Shown: positions 18,435-28,044, numbered from the stretch's first letter. The stretch is DNA of 64,000 bases from Niabella beijingensis (GCF_020034665.1 NZ_JAIQDI010000001.1:620001-684000); one strand, 5' to 3'. A program made the numbers and translations. The notes: a model not told the origin generated them from the sequence alone.

Positions 18435-18623
18435 TCAGAAAAAGATCAGACAGGCCGCAAATATTCCCAGGAATGAGATGATCCATAAACTGGCAAGCGA
18501 CACTTTAAGTATGGTTACATATTTTTCCTTGTATAACCGGTCCTTCAGAAAGACATACATGATGACCGAATAAATACCATTAGCAACAATCCAAACTACA
18601 GGAAATAAGATGTACGGATTCAT
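18435..18623 (-). CDS. Small two-helix membrane protein
   Basis: A 62-residue frame with two clear transmembrane segments (residues 4-25 and 40-61) separated by a charged loop FLKDRLYKEKY. The hydrophobic pattern and charge placement suggest a real small membrane protein rather than chance. It precedes cbpA on the same strand by about 66 bp and could be co-transcribed with it. No family recognised. Confidence 0.55.
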   Translation of the reverse strand: MNPYILFPVVWIVANGIYSVIMYVFLKDRLYKEKYVTILKVSLASLWIISFLGIFAACLIFF

Positions 18624-18831
18624 TTAAAGTGCTTTAGTGTTTCGATAAAAGTAGCCAAAATCAAACAGCAAGCTCCCCGGGAAATGTTAAATTATCGATA
18701 CCTGCTATCAGCCTTGGTTTACCCTGAAAATAATCGCTATATCTAGCACACTACAAACCAGCCATCTAATAGCCTTCAAGAAATCTTTGTGCTTCTGGAT
18801 GAAGTTGTTATTTTTACCCAAAACAGCACGG

Positions 18832-19509
18832 ATGGAAGTAGCCATTGATCCCTCCTGGAAACAGGAATTGCAGGAAGAATTTCAGCAGCCTTATTTTAGT
18901 TCGCTGGTGCAGCATCTGAAAGCCGAAAAACAACTGGGAAAAACCATTTACCCCGCCGGTAAAAACATTTTTAATGCATTTAACACCACCCCGTTCGCTG
19001 ATGTAAAAGTATTACTACTGGGGCAGGATCCCTACCACGGGCCGGGGCAGGCTCATGGCCTTTGCTTCTCGGTACAAAAGGGCGTACCTCCACCGCCCTC
19101 CCTGGTGAATATCTACAAGGAGCTGCATGCCGACCTTGGCGTGCCGGTACCCGCAACCGGTGACCTTACCAAATGGGCACAGCAGGGTGTTTTTATGCTG
19201 AACGCCTCCTTAACAGTACGCGCCGGTGAGCCCATGAGTCATGCCAAGATCGGATGGGCCACTTTTACAGACGCGGTTATCCGGAAAGTTTCTGAGGATA
19301 AATCAAATGTGGTTTTTATCCTGTGGGGAAAGTTCGCCCAGGAAAAGGCGGCACTGATCGATACCGCCAAACACCTGATCCTGAAATCCGCGCACCCTTC
19401 CCCGCTTTCCGCACATAACGGGTTCTTTGGCAGCAAGCCCTTTTCAAAGACCAATGAATACCTTGCGGCACATGGCATTGACCCCATCGACTGGAAAATT
19501 GACGGATAG
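18832..19509 (+). CDS. ung: Uracil-DNA glycosylase, family 1
   Basis: Excises uracil from DNA, starting base-excision repair. The water-activating motif [13 protein letters not shown] (Asp66) and the leucine-intercalation motif HPSPLSAH are both present. I start at 18832 (MEVAIDPSW), the usual family N-terminus; an in-frame ATG at 18787 adds 15 unlikely residues. The length of 225 residues is normal. It is followed by a low-complexity repeat region before pyrD. Confidence 0.96.
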   Translation: MEVAIDPSWKQELQEEFQQPYFSSLVQHLKAEKQLGKTIYPAGKNIFNAFNTTPFADVKVLLLGQDPYHGPGQAHGLCFSVQKGVPPPPSLVNIYKELHADLGVPVPATGDLTKWAQQGVFMLNASLTVRAGEPMSHAKIGWATFTDAVIRKVSEDKSNVVFILWGKFAQEKAALIDTAKHLILKSAHPSPLSAHNGFFGSKPFSKTNEYLAAHGIDPIDWKIDG

Positions 19510-19514
19510 AGGGA

Positions 19515-19730
19515 GCGCGACGTGAGAATTGAGAGTTGAGAATTCAAATATCAGCTTTCAGCGATCTGTGCACTGTCCCGCAATCCGCGTCAGAACCGGA
19601 GCACCGGAAACCCATACCCGGTCCCGATTTCGAATCCCGTAATCCCGGTTCCGGATACGTATTTCTCAATGCTCAGATCTGAACGCTCAAATCTCAATAC
19701 TCAAATCTGGATCCTCATTCTCATTTCTGG
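19515..19730. repeat. Degenerate short-repeat spacer between ung and pyrD
   Basis: No gene. Two runs of imperfect 9-10-mers are visible: GAGAATTGAGAGTTGAGAA at the left end and CTCAGATCT, CTCAAATCT, CTCAATACT, CTCAAATCT at 19672-19710. Between them is a CCGG-rich block with repeated CCCGGT/CCCGTAATC units. The left and right runs are roughly reverse complements of each other. Confidence 0.5.
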
Positions 19731-19746
19731 TTTATATTTGCGCTGT

Positions 19747-20787
19747 ATGTACCGTCTTTTAAGAAAATTCTATTTCAGTTTTCCCCCTGAACGGGTCCAT
19801 TATATGGCCATGCACCACCTGCAACTGTTTACCGGTAATAAGTTGGGCAAGGCCATCGTCCGTTCCTTCACCAGCGCACCACTCAAAGAAACCCATTTTT
19901 TAAACCTCACTTTTAAAAACCCCGTTGGCCTGGGAGCCGGGTTTGACAAAAATGCTGTTTTTCTTAATGAACTGGAAGCCCTGGGATTCGGATTTGTGGA
20001 GATCGGGACCGTTACCCCGCTGCCCCAGGACGGTAACGAAGGCCCACGGCTGTTCCGTCTGCCTGCAGATAAGGCATTGATCAACCGCATGGGGTTTAAT
20101 AATGACGGGGTGGAAAAAATCGCGCAGCGCCTGGAAGCATGGAGAACAAAAACATCCGGCAGCAGGGAAAAATACCCGCTGATCATCGGCGGGAATATTG
20201 GCAAGAACAAAATAACTCCCAATGAGAATGCCTGGCAGGACTATGCCACCTGTTTTACCCGGTTGCATCCGTTCGTCGACTATTTTGTGGTAAATGTAAG
20301 CAGCCCCAATACACCGGGACTGCGCGAGCTCCAGGATAAAGAAGCTTTGCGGAAGATCCTGCTGAACCTCGCGATGATCAACAATGGGAAGGCATTTGCC
20401 AAACCCATCCTGCTGAAGATAGCCCCCGATCTGAGCCAGGAGCAGATCGATGATGTCATTTCCCTTGCACTGGAAATAAAACTGGACGGACTTGTAGCGA
20501 CCAATACCACCATCGACCGGAGTCATTTAAAAACCCCGGCAGACCAGGTAGCAGCCATCGGAGCGGGCGGACTAAGCGGAAAACCGGTACAACAGAAAAG
20601 CACTGCCATTGTAAAATACATTACAGAACAAACGAACGGGGCCATCCCCATCATTGCATCCGGCGGCATTTTTACTGCGGAAGATGCAAAAGAAAAACTG
20701 GAAGCAGGCGCCTCGCTGGTACAACTCTGGACCGGCTTTATCTATGAAGGTCCTGCAATTGTGCGGAATATCTGTAACAATCTATAA
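19747..20787 (+). CDS. pyrD: Dihydroorotate dehydrogenase (quinone), class 2
   Basis: Oxidises dihydroorotate to orotate in pyrimidine synthesis, passing electrons to menaquinone at the inner membrane. The N-terminal helix (LLRKFYFSFPPERVHYMAMHHLQ) typical of class 2 enzymes is present. It is followed by the FMN barrel with NPVGLGAGFDKN, FVEIGTVTPLPQ, FVVNVSSPNTPGLR (catalytic Ser region), LKIAPDL, LVATNTTIDRS and IASGGIF. I start at 19747 (MYRLLRKF); a TATATTTG element at 19733-19740 sits immediately before it, which argues against the longer frame. Confidence 0.95.
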   Translation: MYRLLRKFYFSFPPERVHYMAMHHLQLFTGNKLGKAIVRSFTSAPLKETHFLNLTFKNPVGLGAGFDKNAVFLNELEALGFGFVEIGTVTPLPQDGNEGPRLFRLPADKALINRMGFNNDGVEKIAQRLEAWRTKTSGSREKYPLIIGGNIGKNKITPNENAWQDYATCFTRLHPFVDYFVVNVSSPNTPGLRELQDKEALRKILLNLAMINNGKAFAKPILLKIAPDLSQEQIDDVISLALEIKLDGLVATNTTIDRSHLKTPADQVAAIGAGGLSGKPVQQKSTAIVKYITEQTNGAIPIIASGGIFTAEDAKEKLEAGASLVQLWTGFIYEGPAIVRNICNNL

Positions 20788-20799
20788 ACCAAAAAATAC

Positions 20800-21627
20800 A
20801 TGGACCTCTTATTTATCTCTACTGCGGAAATTTTCACCGTTGATTCATTGATCAGTTTCCTAATCCTTGCCATACTCGAGATCGTGCTGGGGATCGACAA
20901 CGTGATCTTTGTCAGCATCATCCTGAACCGGCTGCGCAAAGAATCTCAAGGGAAGGCCCGGCGTGTGTGGATGGTCACCGGGATCCTGTCGCGCTGCCTG
21001 TTGTTGATGGCATTAAGCTGGCTGCTGGGACAAAAAGGGAAATACATCATTCCTGAATCCTGGTTTGGAAAAGGATTTGATCTTGCCAGCATCGTGATGC
21101 TGGCGGGAGGGCTTTTTCTTATTTATAAATCAGTAAAAGAGATCCATCATAAACTGGAAGGTGAAGATCCTTCTGCTGCTGCCCAAAACCAGAAACCGCT
21201 CAGCTTCGGGCAGGCGATCGGCCAGATCCTGGTCATCGACGCCGTTTTTTCATTCGACAGCGTGATCACCGCGGGAGGTACGGCCAAACATATTGAGATC
21301 ATGATCGCGGCGGTGATCGTTGCCATGATCGTTATGTTCTCCTTCAGTGCCAGGATCTCCGACTTTATCCTGAAGCATCCGACAATAAAAATGCTGGCCC
21401 TGTCCTTCCTGGTAATGATCGGGGTAAGCCTGATCGTGGAAGGATGGAATGCGGATATGGCCCATGAGCTGCATCTTAAAAACTATATTTATTTTGCCAT
21501 GGCCTTTTCCTTCATTGTAGAGCTGCTGAACCTGTTCATGCGCAAACGCCAGCAGCAACATGTGGTGCAGCTGAACAGCCCCGTGCTTCCCAAAAAGGAG
21601 GCCGGAAATGAAGAAAAAGACAAGTAA
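20800..21627 (+). CDS. TerC family integral membrane protein
   Basis: A 275-residue protein with about seven to eight membrane helices and the TerC signatures EIVLGIDNVIFVSI near residue 27 and VIDAVFSFDSVITA near residue 146. The acidic residues in these helices are thought to bind metal ions. Relatives are linked to manganese export (Alx/MntY group) or metallation of secreted enzymes, and to tellurite resistance in plasmid versions. It starts 12 bp after pyrD and is probably co-transcribed with it. Confidence 0.9.
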   Translation: MDLLFISTAEIFTVDSLISFLILAILEIVLGIDNVIFVSIILNRLRKESQGKARRVWMVTGILSRCLLLMALSWLLGQKGKYIIPESWFGKGFDLASIVMLAGGLFLIYKSVKEIHHKLEGEDPSAAAQNQKPLSFGQAIGQILVIDAVFSFDSVITAGGTAKHIEIMIAAVIVAMIVMFSFSARISDFILKHPTIKMLALSFLVMIGVSLIVEGWNADMAHELHLKNYIYFAMAFSFIVELLNLFMRKRQQQHVVQLNSPVLPKKEAGNEEKDK

Positions 21628-21754
21628 CCGGATCGGGCCACAAACTCCGCCACTGCTTTTTTACCCCTGTTCTTTGCAGGACATTAACAATGCCTGTACG
21701 GGAAAAATTGTGTAAATTACAGTACGATCGCATCATGAATAAAACAGATTTTTT

Positions 21755-22276
21755 ATGAAAACAATAACTTATTCATCGCTGCTCTTACTGCCGGTACTGT
21801 TCTTTTTCTTTTCCTGCTCCTCACAAAAACAAACCACCGGGTCGTCCACCGCAATTACAGACGCCGTAACCGGCCAGCAGTATACATTTGTGGCCACCAG
21901 TGTCTTTCCCACAGAAGACAGCCGCTTCAATCCGCGCTTCCTGTTCCCCAATGCCAGCAACCTTTATCAGCTTACATCGCGGTACGATGTGCGGGTGACG
22001 CCGGACTCCGTGATCGCCTATCTCCCCTTCTTCGGAAGGTCCTTTACCGCACCGGTGGATCCGACCAAGGGCGGCATTAAATTCACTTCAACAAAATTCG
22101 ATTACAAAAAGTCGCAGCGGAAAAACAATTATGAGATCGAGATCACGCCTAAAGACAACAACGAAGTGCGTTCGCTTTATCTTACGGTTTCCCCTTCCGG
22201 ATTTGCGTCCCTCCGGGTGCTGAGCATGAATAAAACGCCGATTTCCTTTAACGGGAATGTGGAAGCCAATCAATAA
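21755..22276 (+). CDS. DUF4251 domain lipoprotein
   Basis: A 173-residue exported protein. The signal ends in a lipobox-like FFSCSS (Cys near residue 21), suggesting a lipoprotein. The mature part has the DUF4251 layout: YTFVATSVFPTEDSRF, then DVRVTPDSVIAYLPFFGRSF, then YEIEITPKDN and a Leu/Ser-rich strand near the end. This family is nearly confined to Bacteroidota and has no known activity. Confidence 0.85.
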   Translation: MKTITYSSLLLLPVLFFFFSCSSQKQTTGSSTAITDAVTGQQYTFVATSVFPTEDSRFNPRFLFPNASNLYQLTSRYDVRVTPDSVIAYLPFFGRSFTAPVDPTKGGIKFTSTKFDYKKSQRKNNYEIEITPKDNNEVRSLYLTVSPSGFASLRVLSMNKTPISFNGNVEANQ

Positions 22277-22442
22277 AACAGCCCCCTCCCCGAACAAGAG
22301 GAACAAGCCAGTATCAAAAGCCTTTTACAGCATACCATCGTTCTGTGTCCGGTTCGATATAATATAAATAGCTGTTGATACCGCTTTTTATTTTCCTGTT
22401 CAGGAATAAGACTATTTTAAAAAAATCATTATTTTCGGGATC

Positions 22443-23369
22443 ATGACGATCCCGGTCCGTAAAATACCCTGTGGGGGAAGACTGCTTTTTATGGCGTTCC
22501 TGTTTTGCTGCTTTTTACCCGTGCGGGCAGCATTACCGGCACCAGATACCGTTAAAAAAAGTACACCGGAGCAGGCGCTGCAATACCTGAACAGCATAAA
22601 AGATCTTCAGCAAAGCAGGTGGTGGCCCAATGTTGCACCCGCCCTGTTGCTGAGCAACCTGAAAACCTTTACCATAAAACCATTTGCATTCTTTGAAGGA
22701 AAAACAACCAATTTCTGCGCCTATTCCGCACTCACCTATATCCCGCTCACCTATGATCCGCTTGGGTTTGCGCGGTTTATGATCAATCTTTATAAAAACG
22801 GGCAGGCAAATATCGGCAAGGATCAGTTCCGTCCCAGCAAGCCGGTACGATTGGAAGCCGGCCTGTTGCGGTACAAGGGAACACTAGACATTAATCCCGC
22901 AGGCCAGATGTGGTTCCTCACGCTGGCAGATCATTATAAAGGGTATCTGAACTTCTTTAACCGCCGGTTCCAGAAAGGCGACGAAAATACGTTCTGGTCC
23001 TCTACCAATTATGCTAAATTCAACCGCATGCTCCGCCGGCTGTTCAATGGTACGGTAAAGGCAAAAGGGTCCGACCTCTTTCGTCCTTCTGTAAAAGACC
23101 TGCCCGGTTTCCTGGAAACACAAATGCAAAAAGGGCTGGTTTTTCTTTATCTGAACAATAAAAAATTATACCGGAAATCACACCGGCAATCCCTGATCAG
23201 TACGCCCACACATTATGTGTTGCTTACCAATATCCGCAAACTGTCGGATGACCTTATCGAATTTGAATACTGGGATTACGGGGCAAGGGCCATACAACAA
23301 TTGTCGCCTGCATTTTTAAGGAATATTATTTACGGGATCAGCGTTTGGAATCCCAAAACTCCGAAATGA
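22443..23369 (+). CDS. Exported protein, possible C39/papain-like cysteine peptidase fold
   Basis: A 308-residue protein with a signal peptide (hydrophobic residues 12-29, cleavage near VRA). Family not recognised with certainty. A Cys-His-Asp set in papain-like order can be read: Cys92 in TTNFCAYSAL at the start of a helix, His257 in PTHYVLLTNI at the start of a strand, and Asp278 in EYWDYG. The order and local sequence resemble C39-like papain folds, but the middle region (110-240) is unusual. Its stop overlaps the next start by 4 nt (ATGA), so the two are translationally coupled and likely act together. Confidence 0.55.
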   Translation: MTIPVRKIPCGGRLLFMAFLFCCFLPVRAALPAPDTVKKSTPEQALQYLNSIKDLQQSRWWPNVAPALLLSNLKTFTIKPFAFFEGKTTNFCAYSALTYIPLTYDPLGFARFMINLYKNGQANIGKDQFRPSKPVRLEAGLLRYKGTLDINPAGQMWFLTLADHYKGYLNFFNRRFQKGDENTFWSSTNYAKFNRMLRRLFNGTVKAKGSDLFRPSVKDLPGFLETQMQKGLVFLYLNNKKLYRKSHRQSLISTPTHYVLLTNIRKLSDDLIEFEYWDYGARAIQQLSPAFLRNIIYGISVWNPKTPK

Positions 23370-23977
23370 AAAAGAACCGCTGCATATCGCCCCTTCTTTT
23401 TTACGGAAGCATCCTGTTGCTGACGGCTTGCTCCTATCCCAAAAATTTCACGCGTGATTTCTACTCCCGTCACGAGCAGAAGCTGGAGTCTATAAAAGAT
23501 CAGTTTGCCCGGCTGTATGAGCAACATGCCTTCTCGTTGCTTTTTGAGGAAAAAACATTTACGAATATTTCTTTTGAGTTTAATGAGGATTCGGTAAAAT
23601 ATATTTATCATTTCAACCTGAATGAGCCGGCCTTTGCCGACAGTCTTCAGGCGCGGCACTATGATGTTGCTGCGGTAAAAAAGCTGGTAGATGATATGCG
23701 GGCCATCCAATGCACCTGGATCACCAATGTAGACTATTATGAGGGGTTGCAGGCGCGTAAACTGGTGCAGCTCTCCGTAAGAAATAAAGCACTCAACAGC
23801 AGGATCAAAGGAGAAAGTTACTGCATCCTTGTCTTTTTTGAGACGCCGCAACCTTTTAATGATAAAGGTATTTTCCTGGACCGGTCCGATAAAAAAAGAC
23901 GCCGGCAGATCAACGGGAATATACTGAAACGGGTAAACGATCATGTAGGATTCGCTATCAACAAACAGTACCGGTAG
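23366..23977 (+). CDS. Hypothetical lipoprotein coupled to the upstream exported protein
   Basis: A 203-residue protein with a short signal (LLFYGSILLLTACSY) and a lipobox LTAC, so probably lipid-anchored. The mature part is charged, with predicted long helices at the start and alternating strands later (FTNISFEFNEDSVKYIYHFN, ARKLVQLSVRN, SYCILVFFETP). I start at 23366, whose ATG overlaps the upstream stop as ATGA; an ATG at 23345 is less likely. No family recognised; a partner or immunity-like role for the C39-like protein is only a guess. Confidence 0.6.
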   Translation: MKKNRCISPLLFYGSILLLTACSYPKNFTRDFYSRHEQKLESIKDQFARLYEQHAFSLLFEEKTFTNISFEFNEDSVKYIYHFNLNEPAFADSLQARHYDVAAVKKLVDDMRAIQCTWITNVDYYEGLQARKLVQLSVRNKALNSRIKGESYCILVFFETPQPFNDKGIFLDRSDKKRRRQINGNILKRVNDHVGFAINKQYR

Positions 23978-24055
23978 CTGCCTGATATACACACCTGTTA
24001 GTAATTCTTGACCCGGATTAAGTACCGTTAAGGCTTCAATCGCTATTTTTGCAGG

Positions 24056-24913
24056 ATGGTGATGGAAAAAGAATGTGTTCGTTTTGCAATACTGGATCTC
24101 AATGACGGGCAGCCCAATCAGGGCATGCGTTGTATCAGGGAGATTGTGCACCGGTGGGCCGACGAAAAACAAATTGACCTGACTTATGATATCTTCGATG
24201 TTCGCGTTAAGAACGAACTGCCGGACATGTCTTATGACATCTATATTTCGAGTGGCGGCCCCGGAGATCCCCTGAGCAGCCGTTTTGACGACTGGGATAT
24301 TAACTGGAACAAGTGGCTGAATGAATTATTGCGCTGGAATGATAACCCCGGAAATGAACAGAAAAAATATGTATTTTTTATCTGTCATTCTTTCCAGCTG
24401 GCCAGCAGGTATTTTAATGCAGGACTGATCTGCAAACGCAAGTCTACCTCCTTTGGCGTCTTTCCGGTGCACCTGCTTCCGGAAGCCCGGTCGAACCCGG
24501 TATTTGAAAACTTAAGGGATCCCTTTTATGCTGTAGACAGCAGGGATTTTCAGCTGATACAGCCCAACCTGGGATTATTGAACGACATGGGCGCCTATAT
24601 TACCTGTATCGAAAAAGAGCGCCCGCATGTGCCCTATGAACGGGCGGTGATGGGCATTTCCTTCAATCCGTATATGTTCGGTACACAGTTCCATCCCGAA
24701 GCCGATGCAGAGGGGATGCTGCAGCATTTTCAGTCGGAGGACAAGCGGAAAACAGTGATCGAAAATCATGGGGAAGAAAAGCTGAACAGCATGATCGATC
24801 AGCTGAAAGATCCGGATAAGATCCTGTGGACCAACCGTCACCTGATCCCCAACTTTTTAAATGAAGCATACGACCATATCGTATCGGTAAGCGTTGTTTC
24901 TTCCCAGCATTGA
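24056..24913 (+). CDS. Class I glutamine amidotransferase domain protein
   Basis: A 285-residue protein built on the class I glutamine amidotransferase fold. The triad is present: nucleophile Cys110 in FFICHSFQLA and His213/Glu215 in GTQFHPEAD. The usual G-x-C-x-G elbow is altered to I-C-H-S-F. The oxyanion strand YISSGGPGDP is clear. There is no synthetase domain, so the acceptor is unknown; it could act alone as an amidase such as those on gamma-glutamyl compounds. A TATTTTTG promoter element lies at 24044-24051, directly upstream. An ATG at 24062 is an alternative start. Confidence 0.8.
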   Translation: MVMEKECVRFAILDLNDGQPNQGMRCIREIVHRWADEKQIDLTYDIFDVRVKNELPDMSYDIYISSGGPGDPLSSRFDDWDINWNKWLNELLRWNDNPGNEQKKYVFFICHSFQLASRYFNAGLICKRKSTSFGVFPVHLLPEARSNPVFENLRDPFYAVDSRDFQLIQPNLGLLNDMGAYITCIEKERPHVPYERAVMGISFNPYMFGTQFHPEADAEGMLQHFQSEDKRKTVIENHGEEKLNSMIDQLKDPDKILWTNRHLIPNFLNEAYDHIVSVSVVSSQH

Positions 24914-24950
24914 TGCCCGGACGGTCAACATCAGATTTCTTTAAATTAAT

Positions 24951-24975
24951 AAAGGTGAAGCAATGCTTCACCTTT
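24951..24975. terminator. Bidirectional terminator between convergent genes
   Basis: A perfect 11-bp stem (24951-24961 with 24965-24975) with a 3-nt loop AAT. It lies between the amidotransferase gene and the convergent oxidoreductase gene, with T/A-rich flanks on both sides. Confidence 0.75.
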
Positions 24976-24995
24976 CTATTCAGAAAACGTTTCTT

Positions 24996-26441
24996 TTAGA
25001 ACTTCAGCTCCGGCCAGCCTTCGCGGTAGGTACGTTTTACATACTGGTTTGCCGCTTCGAAGTTGGTCACCTTCATATTGTCGCCATCCCATTGCAGGGT
25101 AATACCACGACCGGGGAATTTGCCATCTGCGTCTTTATAATTAAAACTGCGGATCGCGAGGTTCCCCATCAGGATACTTTCCGTTAATGGTACTGCATAA
25201 CCGATGAAGGGAGAATCGACCATTTTATGTCCCTTCTCATATCCCGCGATACAGGCGTCCACCCATTGTTTGTAATGACCATTGGCGCCACCCGGTATCC
25301 GGGGATATTTGCGCGCCACCTTCAGCCCATTCATCTTTGAAGTCGGCAACAGCATGGGGTCCTGACCGTACACGCCGCACATCATTTTCCCTTTTGTTCC
25401 CACAAAGATCACTCCGTTGCCCACATCGCCTTTGCCGCCCATGATCTCATTAGGACCCAGTTCATCCGGACGCTCGGGCTGAATACCACCGTCCATCCAG
25501 TGCAGCTTGATATCCTTTCCGTTTTTTCCCTTGTATTTAAAATGCACCGAAGAAGAAACAGGAGGACTGTCGGGATACAAACCTTGTTTAAAGTTCCCGG
25601 TATAGATGGTGCTGGTACTGCAGGTTACTTCTGTCGGAAATCCCAGTTCCAGTACTTTAAATACCGGCCCAACAATATGACAGGCCATATCGCCCAGGGC
25701 GCCGGTGCCATAATCCCACCAGCCGCGCCAGTTGAACGGCACCACATTACCTTCATATTCCCGGTAAGGTGCCGTTCCCAGCCACAGGTCCCAGTTGAGG
25801 CCCTGCGGCACCGCCGGTTTTTCATCCGGCCAGGCTACTCCCTGCGGCCAAACGGGACGGTTCGTCCAGCAATGAACGGTTTCCACATCGCCGATCAGAC
25901 CGGCTTCATACCATTCTTTAAGATCCCTTACCCCATCGTTGGAAGATCCCTGATCTCCCATCTGGGTAACTACTTTATAACGTTGTGCAGCGTCTCCCAG
26001 CATCCGCGATTCCCATATATCATGGGTCAGCGGCTTTTGAACATACACATGTTTTTTCAGTTGCATGGCATGAAAGGCAACAATGGCATGGGTGTGATCC
26101 GGGGTACCCACACTCACGGCATCAAAATTTTTGCTTTCTTTATCCAGCAGTTCTCTCCAATCGTTATAATATTTTGCCTTGGGAAACTGCTGCCGGTTCT
26201 TAACCGCCTGGCGGTCGTCCACATCGCACAGGAACGCGATCGTTGCGTTGGGACTTTCCGCAAATTTCCGGATATCATCACCGCCTTTTCCTCCGGCACC
26301 CACACCGGCGATCAGCAGTTTATCACTGGGGGCTACATAGCCTCTTCCCAGAACATGACGTGGTACAATAAAGAACGCGCTGCCTGCAAGTGCAGAGTTC
26401 CGGATGAACTTCCTCCTTGAGTAATCTTTTTTTTGATCCAT
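24996..26441 (-). CDS. Tat-exported Gfo/Idh/MocA family oxidoreductase (paralog 1)
   Basis: A 481-residue NAD(P)-dependent oxidoreductase. The N-terminus has a twin-arginine signal (SRRKFIRNSALAGSAFFI), so it is exported folded with its cofactor. The Rossmann domain shows LLIAGVGAGGKGGDD, FLCDVDD and SVGTPDHTHA; the EKP-type loop reads VYVQKPLTHD. The C-terminal alpha/beta domain follows. Family members act on sugars, inositols or keto-glycosides; the exported subgroup is common in Bacteroidota. It lies 52 bp downstream of a close paralog and faces the same way. Confidence 0.9.
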   Translation of the reverse strand: MDQKKDYSRRKFIRNSALAGSAFFIVPRHVLGRGYVAPSDKLLIAGVGAGGKGGDDIRKFAESPNATIAFLCDVDDRQAVKNRQQFPKAKYYNDWRELLDKESKNFDAVSVGTPDHTHAIVAFHAMQLKKHVYVQKPLTHDIWESRMLGDAAQRYKVVTQMGDQGSSNDGVRDLKEWYEAGLIGDVETVHCWTNRPVWPQGVAWPDEKPAVPQGLNWDLWLGTAPYREYEGNVVPFNWRGWWDYGTGALGDMACHIVGPVFKVLELGFPTEVTCSTSTIYTGNFKQGLYPDSPPVSSSVHFKYKGKNGKDIKLHWMDGGIQPERPDELGPNEIMGGKGDVGNGVIFVGTKGKMMCGVYGQDPMLLPTSKMNGLKVARKYPRIPGGANGHYKQWVDACIAGYEKGHKMVDSPFIGYAVPLTESILMGNLAIRSFNYKDADGKFPGRGITLQWDGDNMKVTNFEAANQYVKRTYREGWPELKF

Positions 26442-26493
26442 AATAGCGTTAATAGTTGAACAGATTTAAAATAGTCTTAGAATAAAGATCCTG

Positions 26494-27939
26494 TTACAGG
26501 TTCAGGCTCCAGCCTTCCCTGTAGGTCCTTTTTACAAACCGATTGGCCTCATCAAAATTTGTGATCTTCATGTTTTTGGCATCCCACAGCAGTTTTTTAC
26601 GACCGGTAAATTTGCTTTTACCCCAGCCGGATATGCTTGGATCCATATACAGTGCGCTTCTGATAGCCAGGTTCCCCATCAGGATACTTTCCGTAAAAGG
26701 TCCTGCATATTCGAACGGCGAACTGGTAACCCCCTTGCCATAACCGGCGATACAGGCATTTACCCATTGCAGGTAGTGCCCGCCTTCTCCGCCCGGTACG
26801 CGTGCAATGGTTTCCTTAACCGCCTTTGCGCTATCGTTCTTCGACAGTGGCAGCAACCGGGGATTTGCTCCGTAGCAATCCGCCAGCAGCTTGCCTTTCG
26901 TTCCGATAAACAACACACCGCCATCCCAGTTACCAAACGACTCCTCGGGTTGCAGCTCATCCGGACGCTTGGGAAGCAATCCCCCGTCATACCAGGAAAC
27001 TTTCAGTGTGGCTTTCTTATCTTTTCTCGGGTATTCCAGATGAATGATCGAGGCAACGGGACAGCTGTCAACATTATTGGCTTCCTGGTTCATGCCGGTC
27101 CATTGGTTGGCAATGCTGCACTCTGCCGATGTGGGATAATCAATGGGCAGGATCCGGTAAATGGGATCCATAATATGACAGGCCATATCCCCCAGCGCCC
27201 CGGTACCATAGGCCCAGAAGCCCCTCCAGTTAAAGGGTACATATGCAGGGTTGTAATCATCCTTAGGAGCGGTGCCCAGCCACAGATCCCAGTTCAGTTC
27301 ACTGGGAACGGCATGGCTTCCGGAAGGTTTGGGAACTCCCTGCGGCCAGATGGGACGGTTGGTCCAGGCCTGCGCTTCCACAATATCACCGATCAGACCT
27401 GCATCGTACAATTCTTTCATTCTTCTTACACCATCACCGGAGCCTCCCTGGTTGCCCATCTGGGTGACCACCTTATATTTTTTTGCAGCATCGGCCAGGA
27501 TGCGGGCCTCGTAAATATCGTGTGTAAGCGGCTTCTGCGTGTATACATGTTTTCCCAGCTGCATGGCAGCCAGTGTGGCTACCGCATGGGTATGATCGGG
27601 CGTACTGATGCTGCAGGCATCAATATTTTTGGCTTCCTTCTGCAACATCTCACGGAAGTCCTTATAATAGTTGGCTTTGGGAAAACTTTTCCTTGAATTC
27701 ACTGCCTGGCGGTCGTCCACGTCGCAAAGCGCCACAATGTTCACATTGGGGCTTTTTGCAAAAGATGCCAGATCACTCTCCCCCTTTCCGCCAGCACCAA
27801 TTCCGGCAATGTTCAGTTTATCGCTGGGAGCTACATAGCCCTTTCCCAAAACATGACGGGGTACAATAAAAAAGGCACTGCCTGCGAGCGCCGAATTTTT
27901 AATAAACTTCCTCCTGGAATTTGGTTTTTTCTGATTCAT
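26494..27939 (-). CDS. Tat-exported Gfo/Idh/MocA family oxidoreductase (paralog 2)
   Basis: A second 481-residue copy with the same domain order and near-identical Tat region (SRRKFIKNSALAGSAFFI). Landmarks are NIAGIGAGGKGESD, ALCDVDD, SISTPDHTHA and VYTQKPLTHD. Equal length and strong similarity through the N-terminal half point to a tandem duplication, with divergence in the C-terminal substrate domain (for example MDGGIQPERPDE versus YDGGLLPKRPDE). Probably the first gene of a two-gene operon. Specificity cannot be read from sequence. Confidence 0.9.
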   Translation of the reverse strand: MNQKKPNSRRKFIKNSALAGSAFFIVPRHVLGKGYVAPSDKLNIAGIGAGGKGESDLASFAKSPNVNIVALCDVDDRQAVNSRKSFPKANYYKDFREMLQKEAKNIDACSISTPDHTHAVATLAAMQLGKHVYTQKPLTHDIYEARILADAAKKYKVVTQMGNQGGSGDGVRRMKELYDAGLIGDIVEAQAWTNRPIWPQGVPKPSGSHAVPSELNWDLWLGTAPKDDYNPAYVPFNWRGFWAYGTGALGDMACHIMDPIYRILPIDYPTSAECSIANQWTGMNQEANNVDSCPVASIIHLEYPRKDKKATLKVSWYDGGLLPKRPDELQPEESFGNWDGGVLFIGTKGKLLADCYGANPRLLPLSKNDSAKAVKETIARVPGGEGGHYLQWVNACIAGYGKGVTSSPFEYAGPFTESILMGNLAIRSALYMDPSISGWGKSKFTGRKKLLWDAKNMKITNFDEANRFVKRTYREGWSLNL

Positions 27940-28044
27940 AATGGCGAAAAATTTTAAATTAGATTTAGAAAGCTTTCAAAATAATAAATTTCATCTAAAC
28001 AGAATATAAACAACCGGTAGTTTTTCGGCTTTTTTAAAAATTAT

